Shown: one piece after another, positions 7,328-14,962 of the stretch
Layout of the letters: each line of letters starts with the position of its first letter
Numbering within the stretch: the first letter of the stretch is position 1
NCBI RefSeq assembly: GCF_002954665.1
Contig: NZ_MSCM01000001.1
Coordinates: 438,243 to 502,242 of the forward strand
Reading direction: 5' to 3'
DNA from: Polaribacter glomeratus
Lineage (GTDB): Bacteria; Bacteroidota; Bacteroidia; Flavobacteriales; Flavobacteriaceae
DNA length: 64,000 nt
Made by a program: the position numbers and the translations under genes
Notes under the pieces: model-generated
Told to the model about the DNA's origin: nothing
Database searches by the model: none
Seen by the model: only the letters and a program-made list of their open reading frames with translations

Positions 7328-7942
7328 ATGAAAGGGCTAAAGTTGTTTTTATTAATTTTTAGTATTGGATGTAATTCTACTTCCAATACTAAAGATTTAG
7401 AAAGTAATCGTTTAGAAAAAAAAGTAGTCGATTATACCAAGACTGTTCATAAAGATAGTTTGATTTTAAACGGTAATGAAGGTAATTGGTATTTTAAAAA
7501 GAAACTTTTTAATGGGTTTGCAGTTACCTATTATGAGAATGATTCTTTAAAAGAAAAGACTGGTTTTTTTAATGGAAAAAAGCAAGGAGTTTATAAGGTT
7601 TGGTTCGTAAATGGTGAACTACAATTAGAATCTCATTACAATCAAAATGTGCTTGTAAATAGTTATAAAGCTTGGTGGATAAACGGAATTTTAGCTTTAG
7701 AGTCTCAATATATAAATGGCGAAAAAGATGGCGTTGAGCGTCAGTGGTATGTTGATGGTAGTTTATCTAAAGAAAGAAATTTATTAAAGGGTCAAGAAAA
7801 TGGTTTGCAAAGAGCTTGGTTGCAAAATGGGAAGATTTATGTGAATTACGAAGCTAAAAACGGAAGAACATTTGGCATGAGTCGTGCAAATTTATGTTAT
7901 CAATTAAAAAATGAGAAAATTGAAGAAAATAAATCAAAATAG
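7328..7942 (+). CDS. MORN-repeat (YwqK-like) lipoprotein
   Basis: 204 residues from ATG 7328; a longer frame upstream is a shadow of the YHYH gene. Lipobox MKGLKLFLLIFSIGCNS puts the acylated Cys at residue 15. The body is a series of about 23-residue repeats of the type YYENDSLKEKTGFFNGKKQG, VWFVNGELQLESHYNQN, WWINGILALESQYINGEKDG and QWYVDGSLSKERNLLKGQENG, the pattern of the YwqK/MORN_2 family found in many Bacteroidota lipoproteins. The role is probably structural or protein-binding at the envelope. It starts 1 nt after the YHYH stop and overlaps the SCO gene by 32 nt, implying tight cotranslation. Confidence 0.85.
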   Translation: MKGLKLFLLIFSIGCNSTSNTKDLESNRLEKKVVDYTKTVHKDSLILNGNEGNWYFKKKLFNGFAVTYYENDSLKEKTGFFNGKKQGVYKVWFVNGELQLESHYNQNVLVNSYKAWWINGILALESQYINGEKDGVERQWYVDGSLSKERNLLKGQENGLQRAWLQNGKIYVNYEAKNGRTFGMSRANLCYQLKNEKIEENKSK

Positions 7943-8582
7943 TATTTTATTCATTGGGTTTTTACTTTTTTTAAGTTGTAAAAAAGCAAAAACGGATGAG
8001 GTTACAAGTAGAGTAGATGTTCTTCCCTATTACAACGAAGCTTCTTTTACGCCTAAATGGATAGATGCTAAAAGCGATCAATTAAAAACGTTTCATAAAA
8101 TTTCTGACTTTAGTTTAACAAATCAGAATGGAGAAAACATTACTCAAAAAACATTTGAGAATAAGATTTATGTAACAGATTTCTTTTTTACAACCTGTCC
8201 GGGGATTTGCCCAATGATGACTAAAAACATGACTTTGGTGCAAGAGGCATTTAAGGATGATGAGGACGTTTTAATGCTTTCACATTCTGTAACACCTACT
8301 ATAGATTCTGTTGCGCAACTAAAAAAATATGCTTTGGATAAACAAGTGCTTAAGAATTGGCATTTGGTTACAGGTGATAAAAAAGAAATTTATGATTTAG
8401 GTAGAAAATTTTATTTTGTTGAAGAAGATTTAGGAGAACCAAAAGGATTAGATGATTTTTTACACACAGAAAATTTTGTTTTAATTGATAAACACAAACA
8501 CATTCGAGGTATTTATAATGGGTTAAATAAAAACTCAGTAATGCAATTAATTACAGATATTAAAACGCTAAAAAAAGAATAG
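7911..8582 (+). CDS. SCO1/SenC-family copper chaperone lipoprotein
   Basis: 223 residues; lipobox LLFLSC (Cys about residue 23). Thioredoxin-like fold with the SCO copper motif CPGIC (TTCPGICPMMTKNM, about residues 95-108) and the downstream His in FLHTENFVLIDKHKHI. SCO proteins deliver copper to the CuA site of cytochrome oxidase or act as periplasmic thiol-disulfide reductants. The ATG at 7911 overlaps the preceding gene by 32 nt. It is the last gene of the YHYH operon, so it is predicted to be under the ECF promoter at 6505, linking this module to copper or redox homeostasis of the envelope. Confidence 0.94.
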   Translation: MRKLKKINQNSILFIGFLLFLSCKKAKTDEVTSRVDVLPYYNEASFTPKWIDAKSDQLKTFHKISDFSLTNQNGENITQKTFENKIYVTDFFFTTCPGICPMMTKNMTLVQEAFKDDEDVLMLSHSVTPTIDSVAQLKKYALDKQVLKNWHLVTGDKKEIYDLGRKFYFVEEDLGEPKGLDDFLHTENFVLIDKHKHIRGIYNGLNKNSVMQLITDIKTLKKE

Positions 8583-8650
8583 CTCTTATTTTTTGATTAG
8601 TTAGTTTTAACATGCATTTGAATATTTTTTTTAATAAAATAAAAAAAAAT

Positions 8651-8673
8651 CCTCAGCAAATGAATTGCTAAGG
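8651..8673 (-). terminator. Terminator of the secreted-protein gene
   Basis: Hairpin CCTCAGCAA / TTGCTAAGG with one mismatch. On the minus strand it is followed by a run of about 10 T. It lies between the convergent SCO and 8703-9068 genes. Confidence 0.75.
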
Positions 8674-8702
8674 ACTTTAACTAACGAACTAACAAAAATT
8701 AA

Positions 8703-9068
8703 CTATATCTCTAGTACTTTAATTTCTCCTGATTTTATCGCTTTTTCAAAATCTACTGTAACGATTGGTATCGCTTGATAGAATCGACTTCCATCGGTTG
8801 GTTTTATTGAAATGGTAGTAGAACCGTCTTTTTCTTTTGTTACTTTTGTGACTACTACCTCTTCGCCGTTTACCAATTTATCATTGGCAATACCTCCTCT
8901 TTTAATAATAAAGTTTTTCTTAGGAAAATTGATGTATTTAAATTCATGACTAGAAGGTTTTACAATTTCTAATAGATCTCCTTTTTCTACCTTTATTTTT
9001 GCTTCTTGTGCATTGATACTAAAAGTAGCTATTAATGCAATTACTGTTGTTATTAAATACTTCTTCAT
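8703..9068 (-). CDS. Small secreted protein with sigma-54 promoter
   Basis: 121 residues with a clear signal peptide (about 1-20, MKKYLITTVIALIATFSINAQ). The mature 100 residues are mostly beta-rich and Lys/Glu-rich (about 25-115) without a domain I recognise and without cysteines. A sigma-54-type promoter (9121-9138) lies about 53 nt upstream, and the next gene on the same strand is a sigma-54 activator (9264-10592), so this is the probable direct target of that two-component system. The gene has its own terminator at 8651-8673, which marks it as a separate transcription unit. The function is unknown. Confidence 0.8.
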   Translation of the reverse strand: MKKYLITTVIALIATFSINAQEAKIKVEKGDLLEIVKPSSHEFKYINFPKKNFIIKRGGIANDKLVNGEEVVVTKVTKEKDGSTTISIKPTDGSRFYQAIPIVTVDFEKAIKSGEIKVLEI

Positions 9069-9120
9069 TTAAAATTGTTTTAAGTTAGATATTTTACTTT
9101 TTTGTTCTCTATTACAATAA

Positions 9121-9138
9121 TTGCAATCTTTGTTCCAA
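9121..9138 (-). promoter_or_regulatory. Sigma-54 (RpoN) promoter
   Basis: On the minus strand TTGGAACAAAGATTGCAA: GG and GC separated by exactly 10 nt, with TGGaAC and TTGCA matching the -24/-12 consensus TGGCAC-N5-TTGCA at all but one base. The predicted start of transcription is about 12 nt downstream, near 9111, leaving a leader of about 40 nt before the ATG at 9068. Confidence 0.8.
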
Positions 9139-9175
9139 AAAATGACAGTTACCTTAAAATAAATAGTAATATACT

Positions 9176-9196
9176 CATATTAAGTATTTTAATATG
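9176..9196. promoter_or_regulatory. Inverted repeat, candidate activator-binding site
   Basis: CATATTAA, 5-nt spacer, TTAATATG: a perfect 8-bp inverted repeat placed about 65-85 bp upstream of the predicted sigma-54 start site, where enhancer sites of NtrC-type activators usually lie. Binding by the neighbouring response regulator is inference. Confidence 0.5.
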
Positions 9197-9263
9197 TAAA
9201 TCTGTAAATAAAAATAATTTATAACCGAGTAATAAATACCCGATTGAGTAAATAGGATACAAT

Positions 9264-10592
9264 TTAATCATCTACCTTCTGCCGTAATGTTTTTCTAGTA
9301 ATCCCCAATATTGCTGCTGCTTTTGTTTTATTATTGTTTGTTGCGTTCAATACCTTTAGGATGTATTTTCTTTCTATTTCTTTCAAAGAAACTAATTCAC
9401 TCGTAGGGAAATCTATATTAAACTTTAAAAAAGTTGGCAGATGTTCTACCTCTATAACTTTATCGCACATAATTACTGCACGCTGAATAACATTTTCTAA
9501 TTCACGAATATTTCCGGGCCAATTATATCTTTGCAAAACAGCGCTGCTTTCTGGCGATATTTTTACAAATCGATCTTTATATTCAATTCCGTATTTATAC
9601 AAGAACTTTTCTACTAATAAAGAGATATCTTCTTTACGCTCTCTTAGTGGCGCAACATCAATTTCTACAACGGTAAGTCTATAATAAAGATCTTCTCTAA
9701 AAGTATTTTTTTTAATCATTTCTTTTAAATTGCCATTGGTAGCCGCGATAATTCTAACATCTAATTTTTCTGGTTTTTGAGCACCTACTTTTACAACTTC
9801 TTTTTCTTGAAGTACCCTTAACAATCTAGATTGAACAGATTTTGGAGCATTGCCAATTTCATCTAAAAAAATAGTACCTCCATTTGCTGCTTGAAAAAAG
9901 CCATCACGCGTTTTGTCAGCTCCTGTAAAAGCGCCTTTTGTATAGCCAAACAGTTCTGCTTCTAATAAGTTTTCTGGAATTCCCCCACAATTTACAGCAA
10001 TAAAAGGAGCTCTAGAAAACTTACCTTGGTAATGTATTGCTCTTGCAACTAATTCTTTACCAGTGCCGCTTTCGCCCTTTATAAAAATGGTCGCTTTGTT
10101 GTTTTTTACCCTTTCAATAATCTGAATAACATCATTAATTTTTTCTGAATTGCCAATTATTTCACCGTAAGAATTTTGATTTTTTGTAGTTATTTTTTCG
10201 GATGTTTTATTGCCTATTTTTTCTGAATCTAAAGATTTATTTACCGCAACCATTAATTCGTCTTTTGTAAATGGCTTTGTTAAATAATCTACAACACCAG
10301 ACTTTATTGCGGCTAATGAATCTTGTACCGAAGGATAGCCTGTAACTATTAATTTTGGTAACTTTGGATAGTGTTCAGAAGCAAATTTTATCAACTCAAA
10401 ACCATCTACTTCTGGCATTTTTAAATCTGTTATCAGTAAATCTATTGGCGTATCTTTTAAGATTATAACGGCTTCTTTTACAGAAATAGCTTTATAAATA
10501 TGATAATTCCAAGATTGTAAATGACGTTGTAATAGTTCTAAAATATTTAAATCGTCATCTACTATTAGTATGTTTTCTTTACGTAATTGCAT
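9264..10592 (-). CDS. Sigma-54-dependent response regulator (NtrC/AtoC type)
   Basis: 442 residues in the canonical order. A receiver domain (about 5-120) has the acidic pocket D12-D14, phospho-acceptor D56 (LLITDLKMP), T84 and K106. The AAA+ sigma-54 interaction domain (about 140-370) has Walker A GESGTGKE, the GAFTGA loop that contacts sigma-54 and Walker B GGTIFLDEIG. The C-terminus is a Fis-type HTH (about 405-442, NKTKAAAILGITRKTL). It activates sigma-54 RNA polymerase when phosphorylated. It starts 11 nt after the stop of the histidine kinase, and the only sigma-54 promoter seen nearby is that of the adjacent secreted-protein gene. Confidence 0.97.
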   Translation of the reverse strand: MQLRKENILIVDDDLNILELLQRHLQSWNYHIYKAISVKEAVIILKDTPIDLLITDLKMPEVDGFELIKFASEHYPKLPKLIVTGYPSVQDSLAAIKSGVVDYLTKPFTKDELMVAVNKSLDSEKIGNKTSEKITTKNQNSYGEIIGNSEKINDVIQIIERVKNNKATIFIKGESGTGKELVARAIHYQGKFSRAPFIAVNCGGIPENLLEAELFGYTKGAFTGADKTRDGFFQAANGGTIFLDEIGNAPKSVQSRLLRVLQEKEVVKVGAQKPEKLDVRIIAATNGNLKEMIKKNTFREDLYYRLTVVEIDVAPLRERKEDISLLVEKFLYKYGIEYKDRFVKISPESSAVLQRYNWPGNIRELENVIQRAVIMCDKVIEVEHLPTFLKFNIDFPTSELVSLKEIERKYILKVLNATNNNKTKAAAILGITRKTLRQKVDD

Positions 10593-10603
10593 CTAATATA
10601 TAG

Positions 10604-11686
10604 TTAGTTTTTAGGAAGTGTTATGGTAAAAAGGGCCCCTTTATTCTTGTTGTTTTCTGCATAAATAGTTCCTTTATGAGATAAAACGATACCATGAACA
10701 ACACTTAAACCTAAGCCAGAACCATCGCCAATTGGTTTTGTAGTAAAAAAGGGCTGAAAAATCTTTTTTAAATCCTCTTTACTTAACCCTTTGCCTTGGT
10801 CAGAAATTTTTAAAATAATATTGGCTTTTGTTTCATAGGCTTTCACAGTTACTAAACCATCTTTTGGAGAAAAGTAAATAGCATTCATTAAAAGATTAAA
10901 AAGTATTTGTGTTAGTTGTACTGAATCTGCTTTTAGCAATAATATATCTTCTTTAATCTGAATAAGGTATTTTACTTGCTCTTTTCTAAAAGTTGCATCT
11001 AACAAATTAATTGCATTTTTTATGATAGGAACAAGGTTTATTGCCTTCATTTCTTGTGGCATTTTACACGCAAAAAACATCAGTTTTTTTACAACTTCTC
11101 GAGAATATATGGCATTATCTATAATTTTATCTAAATCGCTATTAGGTTTATTAAAAGAACTTTGTAGTAGTTCTGCAAACCCTAAAATATTAGCCAATGG
11201 GGTATTTAATTCATGCGCTATACCTGCTGTTATTTCACCAACAATGCTTAAACGATCTGCGTGTTCCATCTGCCGTTTTAAAGAAGTTTCATTTTTTTGA
11301 GTAGCAACATGTTCTAAAAAACCACCAATTTTTAGAGCAATATTATCTAGTAATATTTGTTCTTCTTTTAAGAAATCTTTAACATCATATTCTACAGGAT
11401 TTAGACAGGCATATAATGCACCTTTAATCTTTTTAAAAACTTTAATATTAGCGTTAATATTTACGGTCTTATTAATAGCTTCTGTTGTTGTAATTGTAAG
11501 TAATTCTGTGTGAATTGCAATGTTTATATTTTCCGTAAATTGAAAACCTCGTTTTAAACTAAATGCAATTGCTTTTAGAGTGTCTTCAATAAAATGATCA
11601 CTAGCATCACCTATAATTGAAGAAACTTCATAAAGACAGGTTAGTTCTTTTATTCGTTCTTTTAAGGCAGCATCTGTTTTATTCAT
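10604..11686 (-). CDS. Soluble-type sensor histidine kinase
   Basis: 360 residues from ATG 11686 (a TTG directly before it is also in frame). There is no membrane segment. Residues about 1-125 resemble a GAF-like sensory region, followed by a short coiled linker. The HisKA domain has the H-box AGIAHELNTPLAN with phospho-acceptor H158. The HATPase_c domain shows the N box (LFNLLMNAIYFSPKDG), G1 (DQGKGLS) and G2 (GDGSGLGLSVVHG). The membrane protein encoded immediately upstream may supply the periplasmic input, as the stop of that gene and this start are only 3 nt apart. Partner regulator: 9264-10592. Confidence 0.95.
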   Translation of the reverse strand: MNKTDAALKERIKELTCLYEVSSIIGDASDHFIEDTLKAIAFSLKRGFQFTENINIAIHTELLTITTTEAINKTVNINANIKVFKKIKGALYACLNPVEYDVKDFLKEEQILLDNIALKIGGFLEHVATQKNETSLKRQMEHADRLSIVGEITAGIAHELNTPLANILGFAELLQSSFNKPNSDLDKIIDNAIYSREVVKKLMFFACKMPQEMKAINLVPIIKNAINLLDATFRKEQVKYLIQIKEDILLLKADSVQLTQILFNLLMNAIYFSPKDGLVTVKAYETKANIILKISDQGKGLSKEDLKKIFQPFFTTKPIGDGSGLGLSVVHGIVLSHKGTIYAENNKNKGALFTITLPKN

Positions 11687-11689
11687 CAA

Positions 11690-12295
11690 CTAAGATTTTT
11701 CCGACTTTTTTACTCTATAAAATATTGTAAATTGAATTAACAAACCTATTAAAATTAGAAAGCCAATTTCAAATTTGGATATTAAGTTATTTGTATCTAG
11801 CGATTTTTGAGCCAAACTTGTTAAATGTTTGCTTTCAGAAATTTGAATTTCAGACAAGTTGATTAAATCTTTTTTTATAGTGTTTAAACTATTTATTGCA
11901 GCATCTTTTTTTGTACTGTTTAACAAACCTTTTTTTTCTGATAAGATTAATTTATCAAAATCTATTTTTAATTCGTCAAAAATTGTAGCTTCTTTTAGGG
12001 TAAGTTTTGTGTTAGAAAAATCTTCTAATAAAGTATAGAAATCAGTATTTAAATTTTTGTGAACATTATTATGGCTTTCGTCTATGTAATGAAGTTGCTT
12101 TTCGTAGGCTATAGTATTCATTTTATAAATAAAATCTTGTGCTATAATCCTATCTGTATGTAAAGTAACTAAAGCATTTTGTACCGTTTCAAAATGTTTG
12201 TTATCAATTCTATTGGTTGCGTAAACTAACAGAAAAACAATTGTTAGTGCTAACCCAATATTTATGCGGTTGTAAGATGTAAAATTAGTAGCCAT
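11690..12295 (-). CDS. Two-TM periplasmic four-helix-bundle sensor protein
   Basis: 201 residues: a membrane helix near the N-terminus (about 12-29), a long alpha-helical periplasmic region (about 30-170, heptad-rich, no cysteine) and a second membrane helix (about 172-192) with a short basic cytoplasmic tail (RVKKSEKS). This matches the four-helix-bundle input domain of chemoreceptors (MCP signal domain) without any cytoplasmic output domain. The gene begins the three-gene two-component operon, and its stop lies 3 nt before the kinase ATG. It is inferred to be a detached sensor half that works with the soluble kinase. Confidence 0.75.
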   Translation of the reverse strand: MATNFTSYNRINIGLALTIVFLLVYATNRIDNKHFETVQNALVTLHTDRIIAQDFIYKMNTIAYEKQLHYIDESHNNVHKNLNTDFYTLLEDFSNTKLTLKEATIFDELKIDFDKLILSEKKGLLNSTKKDAAINSLNTIKKDLINLSEIQISESKHLTSLAQKSLDTNNLISKFEIGFLILIGLLIQFTIFYRVKKSEKS

Positions 12296-12540
12296 TTTTT
12301 TGGTGATTTTAAATTTTTATATGTCACAATTAATATGCCTTTAAAAACTAAAATAATCAAATACCTAGTAAACAAATCTTTAACTATTTGTTTTATAATT
12401 TTACTGGGTTCAAATTTATCAGTATGGGTATTTTTTACTCGTTTTTTTAATTAATTAGTGTTTCATTCACTAAGATAATAGTTCTTAACGGATTTGTCTA
12501 ATGAATTTGAAGTTTATAAGACTTTTTTGATAGTTTCGTT

Positions 12541-13548
12541 TTAAATTACGTTTACTTCAATCTCTAGAATAATGCCAAATTTGTGAAGAATTGTATTTTG
12601 TATTTTTTTAGCAAGCTCATAAATTTCTGAACCAGTTGCATTGCCATAATTTACTAAGACTAACGCTTGTTTTTCGTGCACACCACAATTGCCAAAACGT
12701 TTGCCTTTAAAGCCAGCTTGTTCTATTAACCAACCAGCAGGAATTTTTATTTCAGTATCAGAAACTGAATAGCTAGGTATGGTTGTATACTCTTTTTGAA
12801 CTTCTATAAATTGAGCCTTAGAAACCACAGGATTTTTAAAAAAACTACCACTATTTCCTAGTTCTTTAGGATCTGGAAGTTTCGATTTTCTGATAGCAAT
12901 TACTGCATTAGAAACATCTTTTAAAGTAGGGTTTTTTATGTTTTTGGATGCTAATTCAACATCAATTGCACCATAAGAAGTATTTAATTGATGAGCATCT
13001 TTTGTTAATTTAAAGCTTACGGAAGTAATAATATATTTCCCTTTTACTTCGTTTTTGAAAATTGAATTTCTATATCCAAAATTGCATTCAACATTAGAAA
13101 AAGAGATTAACTTACCGGTTTCAATTTCTAGTGCTTCTACTTTAGAAATGGTATCTTTTACTTCAATGCCATAAGCACCAATATTTTGAATGGGGCAAGT
13201 ACCAACATTACCAGGTATCAAAGATAAATTTTCAACTCCTCCATAATTATTAGAAACACACCACAACACCAGTTCATGCCAGTTTTCGCCTGAGTTTACG
13301 GTAATATAAACAGAACTGTCATCTTCTTTATCAATAGAGATTCCTTTAATATCGATGTGTACAACTAAATTTTCAATGTCTTTTGTTAGCAACATATTGC
13401 TTCCGCCAGAAATTAAAAAAATGTCTTTTTCAATTTTTAAAAGTTGTTGTAATTGATATACAGAATTCACAGAAATAAAACGTTTGGCATTTACAGAAAT
13501 ACCAAACGTGTTATAATTTTTTAGTGATATGTTGTTTCGAATATTCAA
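12541..13548 (-). CDS. murB: UDP-N-acetylenolpyruvoylglucosamine reductase
   Basis: 335 residues, type I MurB flavoprotein that reduces UDP-GlcNAc-enolpyruvate to UDP-MurNAc with NADPH in peptidoglycan synthesis. FAD-binding motifs are present: GGSNMLLTKD (about 47-56), IPGNVGTCPIQNIGAYG (about 114-130) and the YRNSIFK Arg loop. The catalytic Ser sits in NSGSFFKNP, and the C-terminal Glu lies in IILEIE. The conserved PAGWLIEQAGFKG stretch is intact. ATG at 13548. Monocistronic or loosely linked to the aminotransferase upstream, 72 nt away. Confidence 0.97.
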   Translation of the reverse strand: MNIRNNISLKNYNTFGISVNAKRFISVNSVYQLQQLLKIEKDIFLISGGSNMLLTKDIENLVVHIDIKGISIDKEDDSSVYITVNSGENWHELVLWCVSNNYGGVENLSLIPGNVGTCPIQNIGAYGIEVKDTISKVEALEIETGKLISFSNVECNFGYRNSIFKNEVKGKYIITSVSFKLTKDAHQLNTSYGAIDVELASKNIKNPTLKDVSNAVIAIRKSKLPDPKELGNSGSFFKNPVVSKAQFIEVQKEYTTIPSYSVSDTEIKIPAGWLIEQAGFKGKRFGNCGVHEKQALVLVNYGNATGSEIYELAKKIQNTILHKFGIILEIEVNVI

Positions 13549-13620
13549 AATTAATATTTATTTCACTTTTAAAACAGTCGAAAGTTTTTTGTAGTTTTAG
13601 ACTGCGCTTTAAATGTTAAT

Positions 13621-14811
13621 TTATGAATTATATTGCTTTAGTGCTGCCCCTAAAATTTCTACAGACCTAATTAAATCTTTTTTGTTTAAAACGTAGGCGA
13701 TTCTAACTTGGTTTTTACCTTCACCTGGTGTCGAGTAAAATCCGCTTGCGGGTGCAACCATTACAGTTTCTTGGTTGTGATCAAATTTTTCTAAAAGCCA
13801 TTGTGCAAAATCATCGGTATCTTTTACTGGTAATTGTACAACACAGTAAAAAGCACCTTTTGGATTCGCAACTTTTACACCTTCAATTTTTTTCAATTCG
13901 GTAATTAATGTGTTTCTTCTTTCTACATATTCTTCAATTACTTCATCAAAGTACCTTTGCGGTGTGTCTAAAGCTGCTTCACTTGCTATTAATGCATATG
14001 TTGGCGGACTTAAACGTGCTTGTGCAAATTTAATTGCCGTTTTTATGAACTCGTCGTTTTTAGATACAATACAACCAATTCTTGCACCACACATACTATA
14101 TCGTTTAGATACAGAATCAATTACAATTGAGTTTTGTTCTAAGCCTTCTAAAGACATTACAGAAGTATGTTGCAAACCGTCGTAAGTAAATTCTCTATAA
14201 ACTTCATCAGCAATTAAAAATAAATCGTGTTTTAAAACAACTTGTTTTAATTTTTCAATTTCTTCTTTAGAATATAAATATCCTGTTGGGTTTCCTGGAT
14301 TACAAATTAAAATTGCTTTTGTTTTTTTTGTGATAAGTTTCTCAAAATCTTCAATTTTTGGCAACGCAAAATTATTTTCAATAGACGAAATTACAGGCAC
14401 TACAGTAACTCCAGAAGCTGTAGAAAATCCGTTGTAATTTGCGTAAAATGGTTCAGGAATTATAATTTCATCACCTGGATCTGTGATACTTCCAATAGTA
14501 AAAAGGAGTGCTTCAGATCCACCAGTTGTAATAACAATATTATTTGCAGAAACATCAATATTATTATTTACATAATACGTAGCAAGTTTAGTTCTGTATT
14601 CTTCAGAACCTTCAGATCGCGCATAGGCTAATGTTGTTATGTTGTTGTTTTTTACAGCATCTAAAGCAACTTGTGGTGTTTTAATATCTGGTTGCCCAAT
14701 ATTTAAATGGAATACTTTTGTTCCTCTTTTTTTTGCATCTTCTGCATATGGTACCAATTTTCTAATTGGCGATTCTGGCATTTGAATTCCTTTTTTCGAT
14801 ATTGCTGGCAT
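13621..14811 (-). CDS. Class I/II PLP-dependent aminotransferase (aspartate aminotransferase type)
   Basis: 396 residues of fold-type I. Motifs: FHLNIGQPDIKTP, GSEALLF, CNPGNPTGYLYSKEE (cofactor phosphate and substrate region), DEVYREF and the Schiff-base Lys in SVSKRYSMCGARIG. A C-terminal Arg in NQVRIAYV binds the substrate carboxylate. The AspC/AAT Ib-like subgroup typically transfers amino groups between aspartate (or other amino acids) and 2-oxoglutarate. The exact substrate cannot be read from sequence. Start ATG 14811; divergent from the protease gene at 14963. Confidence 0.92.
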   Translation of the reverse strand: MPAISKKGIQMPESPIRKLVPYAEDAKKRGTKVFHLNIGQPDIKTPQVALDAVKNNNITTLAYARSEGSEEYRTKLATYYVNNNIDVSANNIVITTGGSEALLFTIGSITDPGDEIIIPEPFYANYNGFSTASGVTVVPVISSIENNFALPKIEDFEKLITKKTKAILICNPGNPTGYLYSKEEIEKLKQVVLKHDLFLIADEVYREFTYDGLQHTSVMSLEGLEQNSIVIDSVSKRYSMCGARIGCIVSKNDEFIKTAIKFAQARLSPPTYALIASEAALDTPQRYFDEVIEEYVERRNTLITELKKIEGVKVANPKGAFYCVVQLPVKDTDDFAQWLLEKFDHNQETVMVAPASGFYSTPGEGKNQVRIAYVLNKKDLIRSVEILGAALKQYNS

Positions 14812-14962
14812 ATATAGTATATTACTTGATTAAAGATGCAAATTTGCGAAATATTTTTTAGATGTGCGTTTTAATTTTGGTTTCTTTAAATATTAAATTT
14901 TAATTAAAACAAGAAAATAAGTATCTTAATTTGTATCTTTCTTTTATTCTTAACTTTTCCCT

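Noticed and set aside
12296..12540. Sigma-54 promoter before the two-component operon
   Set aside because: No GG-N10-GC match was found on the minus strand in this region; the two-component genes do not appear to be autoregulated through sigma-54.
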